From NCBI GenBank assembly GCA_021202015.1, contig JAJQDV010000018.1, forward strand, positions 5,040 through 49,932: a stretch of DNA of 44,893 nucleotides, in the 5' to 3' direction. The translations under genes and the position numbers were made by a program. The notes under the pieces were generated by a model. That model saw only the letters and a list, made by a program, of their open reading frames with translations. It was not told the DNA's origin and did no database searches. Shown here piece by piece: positions 16,154 to 27,570 of this stretch (its first letter is position 1; each line of letters starts with the position of its first letter). Origin of the DNA: Clostridiales bacterium (lineage in GTDB: Bacteria > Bacillota > Clostridia > Lachnospirales > Lachnospiraceae).

Positions 16154-16200
16154 TGACAAAATAAAGAAAATGACAAAATATTCAAATAATCTGACAATTT
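16154..16200 (+). promoter_or_regulatory. TGACAA-type direct repeats upstream of the gltB promoter
   Basis: TGACAAAATA occurs at 16154-16163 and 16171-16180, and a related TGACAATTT at 16192-16200, upstream of the -35 at 16216. The spacings are 17 and 21 bases. They may be activator sites or chance in AT-rich DNA. Confidence 0.35.
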
Positions 16201-16215
16201 GGTAAATATTCGTTC

Positions 16216-16244
16216 TTTACAAATGATAAAATACCGTGTATAGT
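16216..16244 (+). promoter_or_regulatory. gltB promoter
   Basis: TTTACA (16216-16221), 17 bases, TATAGT (16239-16244). The start would fall near 16251, only some 11 bases before a terminator-like hairpin, leaving a leader of about 150 bases before the gltB start codon. Confidence 0.65.
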
Positions 16245-16262
16245 AGTTTCAGCAAGTCAAAG

Positions 16263-16294
16263 GAGACTGTTCTCGTGGGAATAGTCTCTTTTTT
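16263..16294 (+). terminator. Terminator-like hairpin in the gltB leader
   Basis: GAGACT (from 16263) pairs with AGTCTC, with a further TTC/GAA pairing in the stem, followed by six or more T residues. It lies downstream of the predicted gltB promoter, so it is either an attenuator or the end of a transcript from the Rpn-family gene. Confidence 0.75.
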
Positions 16295-16369
16295 CTATGA
16301 AAGACAATTACAGCTTATGCAGAGCAGCAATCGTCTTTCATAGAGGTTGGCGCGCTGCGACAGCAGCGC
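16295..16369 (+). promoter_or_regulatory. Structured gltB leader (two perfect hairpins)
   Basis: An 11-base perfect inverted repeat, CTATGAAAGAC (16295-16305) with GTCTTTCATAG (16333-16343), encloses a 27-base loop. It is followed by GCGCTGC (16352-16358) and GCAGCGC (16363-16369) around a four-base loop. No known riboswitch class was recognised. Confidence 0.65.
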
Positions 16370-16401
16370 ATGGAAGTATACTAAGAAAGGAATCATACAG
16401 T

Positions 16402-19400
16402 ATGGGAAGCTTACAGATGAATGGGAATGAGAGCAGCGCCCGGCTCGCGGGGCTGTACGATCCCCGGTTTGAACATGACAACTGCGGTATCGGCGCCGTG
16501 GTGAATATCAAAGGCGTCAAGACCCGTCAGACGGTGGAGAACGCGCTCCGGATCGTCGAGAACTTAAAACACCGCGCCGGCAAGGACGCGGATGGGAAGA
16601 CCGGCGACGGCGTCGGCATCATGCTGCAGATCTCACATAAGTTTTTCAGCAGGGTGATGGCGCAGCAGGGCGTTGACCTGGGCGGCGAGAGGGATTACGG
16701 CATCGGCATGTTCTTCTTCCCCCAGGATGAGTTAAAGCGCAATCAGGCGAAAAAGATGTTTGAGGTTATCGTGGATAGGGAGAGGCTGGAGCTTTTAGCC
16801 TGGAGAGAGGTGCCGATCCATTCCGAGGTCATTGGGCAGAAAGCACTGGACTGCATGCCTTATATTATGCAGGCGTTTATCCGGCGGCCGGAGGGCGTAC
16901 AAAAAGGACTCGATTTCGACCGGAAGCTGTATGTGGCGCGGCGCATTTTCGAGCAGTCGAACGACGATACATACGTGGTGTCCCTGTCGAGCAGGACGAT
17001 CGTATATAAGGGAATGTTTCTTGTGAACGAGCTGCGGCTCTTTTTCGACGATCTGCAGGATGAGGATTACGAATCGGCGATCGCTTCCGTGCATTCCCGG
17101 TTTTCGACCAACACGAATCCGAGCTGGGAGCGTGCGCATCCGAACCGCTTTATCGTCCACAACGGCGAGATCAATACGATCCGCGGCAATTCGGACAAGA
17201 TGCTGGCCCGCGAGGAGACGATGGAGTCCGAGCATCTGGAGAATCAGCTCTCAAAGATTCTGCCTGTGGTGAATATCGCGGGATCCGACTCCGCCATGCT
17301 GGACAATACGCTGGAATTTCTCGTGATGAGCGGCATGGATCTGCCTCTGGCCGTGATGATCACGATCCCGGAGCCCTGGGAAAACAATCACATCATGTCG
17401 CAGAAGAAAAAGGATTTTTACCAGTATTACGCGACGATGATGGAGCCCTGGGACGGACCGGCGTCGATCGTATTTTCCGACGGAGATATCATGGGGGCGG
17501 TGCTGGACCGGAACGGCCTGCGTCCTTCCCGTTACTATATTACAGACGATGATTACCTGATCCTGTCCTCCGAGGTGGGCGTGCTGGATATTGATCCGAC
17601 TCATATCGTGGCGAAGGACCGGCTGCGCCCGGGCAAGATGCTCCTGGTGGATACGGTAAAGGGACGGGTGATCGACGATGAGGAGCTGAAGGAGAGCTAT
17701 GCCGGGAAGCAGCCTTACGGGCAGTGGATCGACGAGTATATGCTGGAGCTGGGCGATTTAAAGATTCCGAACGAGCGGGTGCCCCGCTATACGGGCGAGG
17801 ATTTAAGCCGCATGCAGAAGGCTTTCGGCTATTCCTACGAGTCGGTGAAAAATATCATGCTTCCCATGGCGCGGGACGCGGAGGAGCCGACGGCCGCCAT
17901 GGGCATTGATATCCCGCTGGCGGTGCTGTCCGACGATCACCAGCCGCTGTTTAACTACTTTAAACAGCTGTTCGCGCAGGTGACGAACCCGCCCATCGAC
18001 GCGATCCGCGAGGAGATTGTGACATCCACCACAACCTATGTCGGCGAAGACGGCAATATCCTGGAGGAGCAGCCGACGAACTGTCAGGTGCTGAAGATCC
18101 GCAATCCGATCCTGACGAACACGGATCTGATGAAGATCAAAAACATGGACCGCGACGGCTTCAAGGTCAGCGTGATCTCCATGATCTATTATAAAAACAC
18201 GAGCCTGGAAAAGGCGATCGACCGTCTGTTTGTCGAGGCGGACCGTGCGTACCGGGAAGGCGCGAACATCCTGATCCTGTCCGACCGGGGCGTGGACGAG
18301 TACCATGTGTCCATTCCGTCCCTGCTGGCGGTATCCGCCCTGCAGCAGCATCTGGTGCAGACGAAGAAGCGGACGGCGGTCGCACTGATCCTGGAGAGCG
18401 GCGAACCCAGGGAGGTGCATCATTTCGCCACGCTGCTCGGTTACGGCGCCTGCGCGATCAACCCGTATCTGGCGCAGGATACGATCAAGCAGCTGATCGA
18501 CGACCATATGCTGGATAAAGATTACTACGCGGCCATCGACGATTACAATTACGCCGTGATGCACGGGATCGTAAAGATCGCTTCCAAGATGGGGATCTCC
18601 ACCCTGCAGTCCTACGAGGGTTCGAAGATCTTCGAGGCGATCGGCATCGATAAATCGGTCATCGACAAATATTTTACCCAGACGGTCAGCCGGATCGGCG
18701 GGATCACGATGAAGGATATCGAGAGGGATGTGGATGTGCTGCACTCCAAGGCATATGATCCCCTCGGACTGGGCACGGAGAAAACGCTCGACAGCGTGGG
18801 AAGGCACAAGATGCGCAGCGGTGCGCAGGAGCACCTGTACAACCCGCAGACGATCCATCTGCTGCAGCAGTCCACGCGGCGCGGCGATTATGCATTGTTT
18901 AAACAGTATACAGACCTGATCGACGATGAGAACAGTGTGATGAACATCCGAGGAACGTTTGATTTCGTCTATCCGAAGAAGGGCGTGCCGATCGAGGAGG
19001 TCGAGAGCGTCGATTCCATCGTGACCCGCTTCAAGACCGGCGCCATGTCCTATGGCTCCATCTCCCAGGAGGCGCACGAGTGCCTGGCTGTCGCCATGAA
19101 CACGATTCACGGGAAGTCGAATTCCGGCGAGGGCGGCGAGAGCCTGGAGCGGCTGGACAGCAACCGCTGTTCCGCGATCAAGCAGGTGGCGTCCGGACGG
19201 TTCGGTGTGACGAGCCGTTACCTCGTGAGCGCGCAGGAGATTCAGATCAAAATGGCGCAGGGCGCGAAGCCCGGTGAGGGCGGGCATCTTCCGGGGAAGA
19301 AGGTCTATCCCTGGATCGCGAAGACCCGTATGTCTACGCCGGGGGTATCGCTGATCTCACCGCCGCCGCACCATGACATTTACTCGATCGAGGATCTGGA

Positions 19401-20949
19401 GCAGCTGATCTTCGATCTGAAGAACGCAAATAAAAACGCACGCATTTCCGTTAAGCTTGTATCGGAGGCCGGCGTCGGCACGGTTGCGGCCGGTGTGGCG
19501 AAGGCGGGCGCGCAGGTTATCCTGATTTCCGGCTATGACGGCGGCAGCGGCGCGGCTCCCCAGAGCTCCATCCACAACGCGGGCCTGCCGTGGGAGCTCG
19601 GGCTGGCCGAGACGCACCAGACCCTGATCATGAACGGGCTGCGGAACAAGGTCCGCATCGAGACGGACGGGAAGCTGATGAGCGGCCGGGACGTCGCGAT
19701 CGCGGCGATGCTCGGCGCGGAGGAGTTCGGCTTTGCGACGGCTCCGCTCGTGACGATGGGCTGCGTGATGATGCGCGTCTGCAACCTGGACACCTGTCCG
19801 GTGGGCGTCGCGACGCAAAATCCGGAGCTGCGGAAGCGTTTCTCCGGAAAACCGGAATATGTGATCAACTTTATGCGGTTTATCGCCGAGGAGCTGCGCG
19901 AACACATGGCAAAGCTCGGCGTACGCACGGTCGATGAGCTGGTGGGCCGCAGCGACCTGTTAAAGGTGCGCGACAACCTGACCGGGCACGCGGCAAAGCT
20001 GGATCTGACGAATATGCTGCGCAATCCGTTCGCGGGGCCGAAAGACAAGGTAATTTTTGACCCGAAGAAGGTCTATGATTTTGAACTGAATAAATCTGCC
20101 GACGAGAGGATCCTGTTAAAGCAGATGGGCGCGGCTCTGGAGCAGAAGCAGAAGCGGAGCATTGACATCAACGTTTCCAATACGAACCGTTCCTTCGGAA
20201 CGATCTTCGGCGCGGAGATCACACGCAGGTACCGGGATACGCTGGAGGACGATACCTATATCGTAAAATGCACCGGCGCGGGTGGCCAGAGCTTCGGCGC
20301 GTTCATCCCGAAGGGACTGACCCTGGAGCTGGTCGGCGACAGCAACGATTACTTCGGAAAGGGACTTTCCGGCGGCCGGCTGATCGTCTATCCGCCGAAG
20401 GGCGTCCGTTTCAAACAGGATGAGAACATTGTCATCGGCAACGTGGCGCTGTACGGGGCGACGAGCGGCAAGGCGTTTATTAACGGCGTTGCCGGAGAGC
20501 GCTTCTGCGTCCGCAACTCAGGCGCGATCGCCGTCGTCGAGGGTGTGGGCGACCACGGCTGCGAGTATATGACCGGCGGCCGGGTGGTAGTCCTGGGCAA
20601 AACCGGCAAGAATTTCGCGGCCGGCATGAGCGGCGGCGTGGCCTATGTGCTGGATGAGGACAATGACCTCTACACCAGGACGAACAAACAGATGGTCTTC
20701 TCGGAAAACCTGACGAATAAATACGATGTACTCGAGTTAAAGAGCCTGATTCAGGAGCATGTGACGCTGACGAATTCGGAGAAAGGGAAGGAGATCCTGG
20801 ACAATTTTGGCGAGTATCTGCCTAAGTTTAAAAAGGTCATCCCCTATGATTACTACCACATGCAGACGGCCATCGTCCAGATGGAGGAGAAGGGCTATAA
20901 CGTGGAACAGGCGCAGATCGAAGCGTTCTATTCTAAATTTGAGAATTAA
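16402..20949 (+). CDS. gltB: Glutamate synthase (NADPH) large subunit
   Basis: Makes glutamate from glutamine and 2-oxoglutarate with electrons from GltD. With the ATG at 16402 the protein has 1515 residues. Cys28 in HDNCGIGAV is the glutaminase nucleophile of the class II amidotransferase domain and is exposed after removal of a 27-residue propeptide in this family. A central domain, the FMN-binding synthase barrel (around GEGGESLERLDSNR and GGHLPGKKVYPWIA), the [3Fe-4S] ligands Cys1121, Cys1127 and Cys1132, and the C-terminal beta-helix (GGRLIVYPP) follow. An in-frame ATG at 16297 would add 35 residues, but they cover the leader hairpins and do not resemble the family; AAAGGA suits the 16402 start. 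gltD follows 14 bases downstream. Confidence 0.97.
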   Translation: MGSLQMNGNESSARLAGLYDPRFEHDNCGIGAVVNIKGVKTRQTVENALRIVENLKHRAGKDADGKTGDGVGIMLQISHKFFSRVMAQQGVDLGGERDYGIGMFFFPQDELKRNQAKKMFEVIVDRERLELLAWREVPIHSEVIGQKALDCMPYIMQAFIRRPEGVQKGLDFDRKLYVARRIFEQSNDDTYVVSLSSRTIVYKGMFLVNELRLFFDDLQDEDYESAIASVHSRFSTNTNPSWERAHPNRFIVHNGEINTIRGNSDKMLAREETMESEHLENQLSKILPVVNIAGSDSAMLDNTLEFLVMSGMDLPLAVMITIPEPWENNHIMSQKKKDFYQYYATMMEPWDGPASIVFSDGDIMGAVLDRNGLRPSRYYITDDDYLILSSEVGVLDIDPTHIVAKDRLRPGKMLLVDTVKGRVIDDEELKESYAGKQPYGQWIDEYMLELGDLKIPNERVPRYTGEDLSRMQKAFGYSYESVKNIMLPMARDAEEPTAAMGIDIPLAVLSDDHQPLFNYFKQLFAQVTNPPIDAIREEIVTSTTTYVGEDGNILEEQPTNCQVLKIRNPILTNTDLMKIKNMDRDGFKVSVISMIYYKNTSLEKAIDRLFVEADRAYREGANILILSDRGVDEYHVSIPSLLAVSALQQHLVQTKKRTAVALILESGEPREVHHFATLLGYGACAINPYLAQDTIKQLIDDHMLDKDYYAAIDDYNYAVMHGIVKIASKMGISTLQSYEGSKIFEAIGIDKSVIDKYFTQTVSRIGGITMKDIERDVDVLHSKAYDPLGLGTEKTLDSVGRHKMRSGAQEHLYNPQTIHLLQQSTRRGDYALFKQYTDLIDDENSVMNIRGTFDFVYPKKGVPIEEVESVDSIVTRFKTGAMSYGSISQEAHECLAVAMNTIHGKSNSGEGGESLERLDSNRCSAIKQVASGRFGVTSRYLVSAQEIQIKMAQGAKPGEGGHLPGKKVYPWIAKTRMSTPGVSLISPPPHHDIYSIEDLEQLIFDLKNANKNARISVKLVSEAGVGTVAAGVAKAGAQVILISGYDGGSGAAPQSSIHNAGLPWELGLAETHQTLIMNGLRNKVRIETDGKLMSGRDVAIAAMLGAEEFGFATAPLVTMGCVMMRVCNLDTCPVGVATQNPELRKRFSGKPEYVINFMRFIAEELREHMAKLGVRTVDELVGRSDLLKVRDNLTGHAAKLDLTNMLRNPFAGPKDKVIFDPKKVYDFELNKSADERILLKQMGAALEQKQKRSIDINVSNTNRSFGTIFGAEITRRYRDTLEDDTYIVKCTGAGGQSFGAFIPKGLTLELVGDSNDYFGKGLSGGRLIVYPPKGVRFKQDENIVIGNVALYGATSGKAFINGVAGERFCVRNSGAIAVVEGVGDHGCEYMTGGRVVVLGKTGKNFAAGMSGGVAYVLDEDNDLYTRTNKQMVFSENLTNKYDVLELKSLIQEHVTLTNSEKGKEILDNFGEYLPKFKKVIPYDYYHMQTAIVQMEEKGYNVEQAQIEAFYSKFEN

Positions 20950-20963
20950 GGAGGGGAGATCAG

Positions 20964-22457
20964 ATGGGAAAACCTACAGGATTTTTGGATTATGACCGGG
21001 AAGTGAGCAGGGATATCGACCCGAAAGAACGAATTAAAAATTACAATGAATTTCATGTATATCTCTCCAAAGAGCGGCAGCAGCTGCAGGGCGCACGCTG
21101 TATGGAGTGCGGCGTGCCGTTCTGTCAGTCCGGCATGACGCTGATGGGCATGGCCAGCGGCTGCCCGCTTCACAATCTCGTACCGGAGTGGAACGACCTG
21201 GTTTATCACGGCAACTGGGATCAGGCTTATGAACGCCTGATCAAGACGAACAATTTCCCGGAGTTTACCTCCCGCGTCTGCCCGGCGCTCTGTGAGAAGG
21301 CCTGTACCTGCGGGCTGCACGATGAGCCCGTGTCGGTTCGTGAGAATGAGCGCGGCGTGATCGAGAATGCTTACGAGAACGGTTACGCGGCCGCGCATCC
21401 GCCGAAGACGCGTACCGGCAAGAAGGTAGCGGTCGTCGGTTCCGGTCCGTCCGGCCTGGCGACGGCCGATCAGCTCAACAAACGCGGCCATCTTGTGACG
21501 GTCTATGAGAGAGACGACCGGGTCGGCGGCCTCCTGATGTACGGCATTCCGAATATGAAGCTGGAGAAGCAGGTCATCGATCGGAAGATCAACATCATGA
21601 AGGAGGAGGGAATCACCTTCCTGACCGGCGTGAATGTCGGAAAGGACGTAAAGGCGGCGGAGCTTCTGAAGGATTATGACGCCGTTGTGCTCGCCTGCGG
21701 CGCGAAGAATCCGCGCGATATCAACGCGGCGGGCCGGGACGCGAAGGGGATTTACTTTGCGGTGGATTTTCTCGCGCAGACGACGAAGAGCCTGCTCGAC
21801 TCCGGATTGAAGGACAGGAAATATGTCTCCGCGAAGGGGAAGCATGTCGTCATTATCGGCGGCGGCGACACCGGGAACGACTGTGTGGGCACCTCGATCC
21901 GCCAGGGCGCGAAGAGCGTGACCCAGCTCGAGATGATGCCGAAGCCGCCCGATGAGAGAGCGGAGAACAACCCCTGGCCGGAATGGCCGAAGATCTGCAA
22001 GACCGATTACGGCCAGGAGGAAGCCATCGCGCTGTTCGGGCATGACCCGCGTATTTATACCACGACGGTGAAGGAGTTTCTGAAGGATAAAAACGGAAAT
22101 CTGAAGGGTCTCGTCACCGTGCAGCTTGAGAGCAAAAAGGATGAAAAAACCGGCCGTTTCATGATGGTTCCCGTCGAGGGAACGGAAAAGAAAATGGACG
22201 CGGATCTCGTCCTCATCGCGGCCGGATTTCTCGGCACGGAGAGCTATATCGCGGACGATTTCGGCGTGAAACTGAATGCCAGGACCAATGTGGATACAGA
22301 GCAGAATTCCTATAAGACCAACGTGAAGAAGGTGTTCACGGCCGGCGATATGCATCGCGGCCAGTCCCTCGTCGTGTGGGCGATCCGCGAGGGCCGCGAG
22401 GCGGCCAAGCAGGTGGACGAGGCGCTGATGGGATACAGTTATCTGTCGGTACAGTAA
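20964..22457 (+). CDS. gltD: Glutamate synthase (NADPH) small subunit
   Basis: Flavoprotein that oxidises NADPH and passes electrons through iron-sulfur clusters to GltB. The 497-residue protein has the cysteine-rich N-terminal cluster domain (CMECGVPFC, SGCPLHN and CPALCEKACTCG), an FAD-binding motif (VVGSGPSGLATADQL, about residues 155-169) and an NADPH-binding motif (VVIIGGGDTGNDC). The C-terminal FAD motif VFTAGDMHRGQSLVVWAI is also present. GGAGGGG precedes the ATG. A strong terminator after the stop closes the gltBD operon. Several other NAD(P)H oxidoreductases share this fold, but adjacency to gltB settles the identity. Confidence 0.97.
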   Translation: MGKPTGFLDYDREVSRDIDPKERIKNYNEFHVYLSKERQQLQGARCMECGVPFCQSGMTLMGMASGCPLHNLVPEWNDLVYHGNWDQAYERLIKTNNFPEFTSRVCPALCEKACTCGLHDEPVSVRENERGVIENAYENGYAAAHPPKTRTGKKVAVVGSGPSGLATADQLNKRGHLVTVYERDDRVGGLLMYGIPNMKLEKQVIDRKINIMKEEGITFLTGVNVGKDVKAAELLKDYDAVVLACGAKNPRDINAAGRDAKGIYFAVDFLAQTTKSLLDSGLKDRKYVSAKGKHVVIIGGGDTGNDCVGTSIRQGAKSVTQLEMMPKPPDERAENNPWPEWPKICKTDYGQEEAIALFGHDPRIYTTTVKEFLKDKNGNLKGLVTVQLESKKDEKTGRFMMVPVEGTEKKMDADLVLIAAGFLGTESYIADDFGVKLNARTNVDTEQNSYKTNVKKVFTAGDMHRGQSLVVWAIREGREAAKQVDEALMGYSYLSVQ

Positions 22458-22489
22458 AATAATCTGTAATACAATAGTGATAAAATACA

Positions 22490-22542
22490 GGAAGCTTATC
22501 GTTCCCGGTTTTGAAATGCCGGGATCGTAAGCTTCCTTTTTT
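22490..22542 (+). terminator. Rho-independent terminator of gltBD
   Basis: A long hairpin with arms beginning GGAAGCTTA (22490) and ending TAAGCTTCC (22536), with an inner CCCGG/CCGGG stem, is followed by TTTTTT (22537-22542). Confidence 0.95.
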
Positions 22543-22562
22543 GCGCAGATGGGTTTTCCGCC

Positions 22563-22591
22563 TTGATTAATCATATCCTTTGTGTTAGAAT
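22563..22591 (+). promoter_or_regulatory. Candidate promoter of the SH3b protein gene
   Basis: TTGATT (22563-22568), 17 bases, TAGAAT (22586-22591), just after the gltBD terminator and about 70 bases before the start codon. Confidence 0.6.
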
Positions 22592-22663
22592 AGCATCCAC
22601 AATTGAGGGCAGATGATTTCACAGATGTAAGATTTTGTATGAGTTTCTGAAGGAGTTTTGCAT

Positions 22664-24430
22664 ATGTCAGATATTGAGAAAAAGAAAAAGACTAAGACTA
22701 AGATAGATCAGAATAATGAGGAACTTTCCGATAATAATATAGAAGATACTGAGCAAATGCCGGGTACCGATACGGACCCGGCAGAGGACGCCGCGCCGGA
22801 ACCGGAGAAGAGTTCCGTATCAGAATCGTCCGAATCGGAGGATGCAGATTCGGATTTTGTGATTTTCACGGATTCGGATGACACGTCGTCCGAGGAGCAG
22901 GATACATCCCCGGAGGCGGGAGAGGACACATCCCCGAAAGCGGAAGAGGGCGCATCCCCGGAAGCAGGAGCGGATGTTTCCCCGGATGCGGAGCAGGAAC
23001 TGTCGGCGGAGCCGGAGAAGGAACCCGATATTCTTGATGATCTGGAGTTTATATCCGCCGAGTCCGTGCGCGACACATCCAAAATGGCGGAGGGAACCGT
23101 CATTCAGGACGAGGGGGTTTCCAGAAAGAAGACGAAGCGCAGGAGTGTGGATGCCGGTGCGGCGAAGAAGGAGAAGGTCCAGAAGGCCGCGAAGAAAAAT
23201 CTGCATGTGATCGTGATCGTTGTGATCGTGGTCATTGTCGCGGTCTGTGTGCTCACCTGGGCGCTGAGGCAGAGGGCTTCGAAGAACGCGGAGGCGAATA
23301 AGGAGCAGCCGGTTTCTTCCCAGGAGTATGAGACGGACGCCTATGAGGAGATCAACGAGTTGATTTCCTCTTACTACGCCTGCTATGCCGCCGGTGATAC
23401 GGATGGGATTGTTCAGTACGCCTATCCGATGTCCGATACGGAAAAATCCTACATTCAGATGTACAGCGCCTATGTGGACAGCTATGAGAATGTCGTATGC
23501 TATACGAAGACGGGGGCGGATGATTCCTCCTGGATCGTATCAGCCGCCTTTGATGTGAAGTTTACGGACGTGGAGACCGCAGCGCCGGGGATGGATTTCT
23601 TTTATGTGCGAACCAGCGAGAGCGGGACGGTTTATATTGATAATATCTACAGCCCGTTTAACCTGCTGTATCAGGAGAATGCGCTGGACCAGGAGATTGT
23701 GCAGCTGATCCAGACCTACGAGGCCAGTGACGACGTGATCGCGCTGCAGGCCGGCGTGCAGACAAATTATGAGCAGGCGCTGGAGCAGGATGAAGCGCTG
23801 CGGACGCTCGTGGAGGGGACGCTGGCGGACGCCGTCAGCGCATGGCAGTCTGAGTATGAGGCCGCGCAGCAGCAGAAAGCGGAGGAGGCCGCGCAGCAGG
23901 TGGAGGAAGAAACCGCTGCGGAGGAGCAGGCTGCAGCAGAGGCGGAGGCCGAGGCACAGGCGGCCGCTGAGGCAGAGGCGGAGGCGGCAGCTTCCGATAC
24001 GACCGAGACAGAGAACAAGGCCTGGGTATATGTGACGGAAACGGTATATATCCGCGAGTCGCCGGATGAATCCTCCGCAGTGATTTCCTCCGCGACGGCC
24101 GGATCCCAGATCCGCCAGCTTGCCGTCACCGCCAACGGCTGGTCGAAAGTAAAGGACGGCGATCAGGTCGGTTATATCAAATCCGAATATATTTCAACGG
24201 AGGAGACGACCGCGGCGTCTTCAGCGGCCACCCTCACGGAGGGGACGACGATCCGGCTGACGGCTTCGGTCAATATCCGCTCCTCCATGAGCGAGAGCTC
24301 GGAACGCGTCGGCCTGGCCTATTCCGGGGAGACCGTGACCGTGGTCATGAGTTACAGCGAGGGCTGGACGAAGGTGACGTGGAACGGAAAGACCGGATAC
24401 ATACGGACCGACATTCTGGCAGGGATGTAG
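22664..24430 (+). CDS. Membrane-anchored protein with two SH3b domains
   Basis: A 588-residue protein of unknown specific function. The ATG at 22664 has AAGGAG eight bases upstream; a TTG two codons earlier overlaps that spacing and is less likely. Residues 1 to about 178 are cytoplasmic, with a lysine-rich start and a long acidic Ser/Glu/Asp/Pro segment containing imperfect SPEAGED-type repeats, then a basic stretch. One membrane segment (about 179-201) follows. Outside are a folded region of about 150 residues (EINELISSYYACYAAGDT onward, NTF2-like by appearance), an Ala/Glu-rich coiled coil (about 395-448) and two SH3b domains (about 453-515 and 525-588). SH3b domains usually bind cell-wall peptides. 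No catalytic wall-lytic domain is present. Confidence 0.8.
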   Translation: MSDIEKKKKTKTKIDQNNEELSDNNIEDTEQMPGTDTDPAEDAAPEPEKSSVSESSESEDADSDFVIFTDSDDTSSEEQDTSPEAGEDTSPKAEEGASPEAGADVSPDAEQELSAEPEKEPDILDDLEFISAESVRDTSKMAEGTVIQDEGVSRKKTKRRSVDAGAAKKEKVQKAAKKNLHVIVIVVIVVIVAVCVLTWALRQRASKNAEANKEQPVSSQEYETDAYEEINELISSYYACYAAGDTDGIVQYAYPMSDTEKSYIQMYSAYVDSYENVVCYTKTGADDSSWIVSAAFDVKFTDVETAAPGMDFFYVRTSESGTVYIDNIYSPFNLLYQENALDQEIVQLIQTYEASDDVIALQAGVQTNYEQALEQDEALRTLVEGTLADAVSAWQSEYEAAQQQKAEEAAQQVEEETAAEEQAAAEAEAEAQAAAEAEAEAAASDTTETENKAWVYVTETVYIRESPDESSAVISSATAGSQIRQLAVTANGWSKVKDGDQVGYIKSEYISTEETTAASSAATLTEGTTIRLTASVNIRSSMSESSERVGLAYSGETVTVVMSYSEGWTKVTWNGKTGYIRTDILAGM

Positions 24431-24500
24431 GGACTGGCATTCGTTTTATTCGAAACAAAATACCGGGCGCGGATTGAAACAACATAAGATGGCGAAGTCA

Positions 24501-24522
24501 GGGAGCAGTTATCGCTGTTCCC
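24501..24522 (+). other. Hairpin before the pseudouridine synthase gene
   Basis: GGGAGCAG (24501-24508) can pair with CTGTTCCC (24515-24522) through one G-U pair, around a six-base loop. Only a weak T-rich stretch follows, so it is at best a weak terminator or leader hairpin. The rest of the 24431-24546 gap shows nothing. Confidence 0.4.
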
Positions 24523-24546
24523 TGTTCTGTGACGGAGGAAAATATC

Positions 24547-25308
24547 ATGGGGGATGCGGAAAACGCCCGGCGCGGGACGCGGATCAATAAATTCTTAAGC
24601 GAAGCCGGCGTCTGTTCCAGACGCGAGGCCGACCGCGAGGTGGCGGCCGGAAATGTCACGATTGAAGGGCGCACGGCTGTTCCGGGAGACCGCGTTGACC
24701 CGGGGATGACGGTTCTGTTTCACGGAAAGCCGGTGACAGCGGAGACGGAGGAGATCCTGATCGCCTTTCACAAGCCGGTCGGCATCGTCTGTACGGCCGA
24801 GAAGCGGGAGCGGAACAATATCATCAATTATATCCGTTATCCGAAACGGATCTATCCCGTCGGCCGTCTGGATAAGGACTCGGAGGGACTGATCCTTCTG
24901 ACCAATCAGGGGGATCTGGTCAACCGGATCATGCGAGCCGGAAATTACCACGAAAAGGAATACGAGGTCACGGTGAACCGGGATCTGACGGAGGCTTTTC
25001 TGGACGGGATGCGCGGCGGTGTTTATCTGCCCGATCTGAATGTTACGACCCGGGCGTGTACGGTTCGGAAAACGGGAAGGAGAACATTTACCGTGATCCT
25101 GACACAGGGGTATAACCGTCAGATTCGCCGGATGTGCGAGGTGTTTGGTTACCGGGTCGTAAGGCTGGTGCGGGTGAGGATTCTGAATATCTGTCTGAAT
25201 GATCTTGAGGAGGGAACTTATCGCAATCTGACCCCGAAGGAAAAGAAGGAACTGTTTCAGAGAATTGAGCGCTCTTACAGCGCGCCCCGCGGGCATCGGG
25301 ATTTCTGA
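24547..25308 (+). CDS. rRNA pseudouridine synthase, RluF-like
   Basis: Isomerises a uridine in 23S rRNA. The 253-residue protein has an N-terminal S4 RNA-binding domain (RINKFLSEAGVCSRREADR) and the RsuA/RluB/RluE/RluF catalytic domain with Asp in GRLDKDSEGLILLTN. The segment TVILTQGYNRQIRRMCEVFG with LVRVRILNI is closest in appearance to RluF (U2604 in E. coli), but RluB cannot be excluded. The ATG at 24547 was chosen because GGAGGA lies seven bases before it; a GTG at 24529 in the same frame lies upstream of that site. It is followed by ligA after 82 bases. Confidence 0.88.
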   Translation: MGDAENARRGTRINKFLSEAGVCSRREADREVAAGNVTIEGRTAVPGDRVDPGMTVLFHGKPVTAETEEILIAFHKPVGIVCTAEKRERNNIINYIRYPKRIYPVGRLDKDSEGLILLTNQGDLVNRIMRAGNYHEKEYEVTVNRDLTEAFLDGMRGGVYLPDLNVTTRACTVRKTGRRTFTVILTQGYNRQIRRMCEVFGYRVVRLVRVRILNICLNDLEEGTYRNLTPKEKKELFQRIERSYSAPRGHRDF

Positions 25309-25351
25309 TTTGGCTTGCGCCCGGCGCATAAAGTGTGCAGGTTCCCCGTGA

Positions 25352-27488
<2,137 letters not shown>

Positions 27489-27570
27489 GTAGTCAGTGAT
27501 TTTTGAAAGGATATGAATCCGATCGGGAAATCTGTCGTGGTTGACCGGACGGAAACACAGGGAGGAGTAT

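Noticed and set aside
16297-16401. 35-residue N-terminal extension of GltB from an upstream ATG
   Set aside because: It covers the leader hairpins, lacks similarity to GltB N-termini and has no ribosome binding site; the ATG at 16402 does.
23767-24135. Long open frames antisense to the SH3b protein and similar shadows elsewhere
   Set aside because: They arise from the biased composition of Ala/Glu- or Lys/Ala-rich coding sequence and have no start signals.
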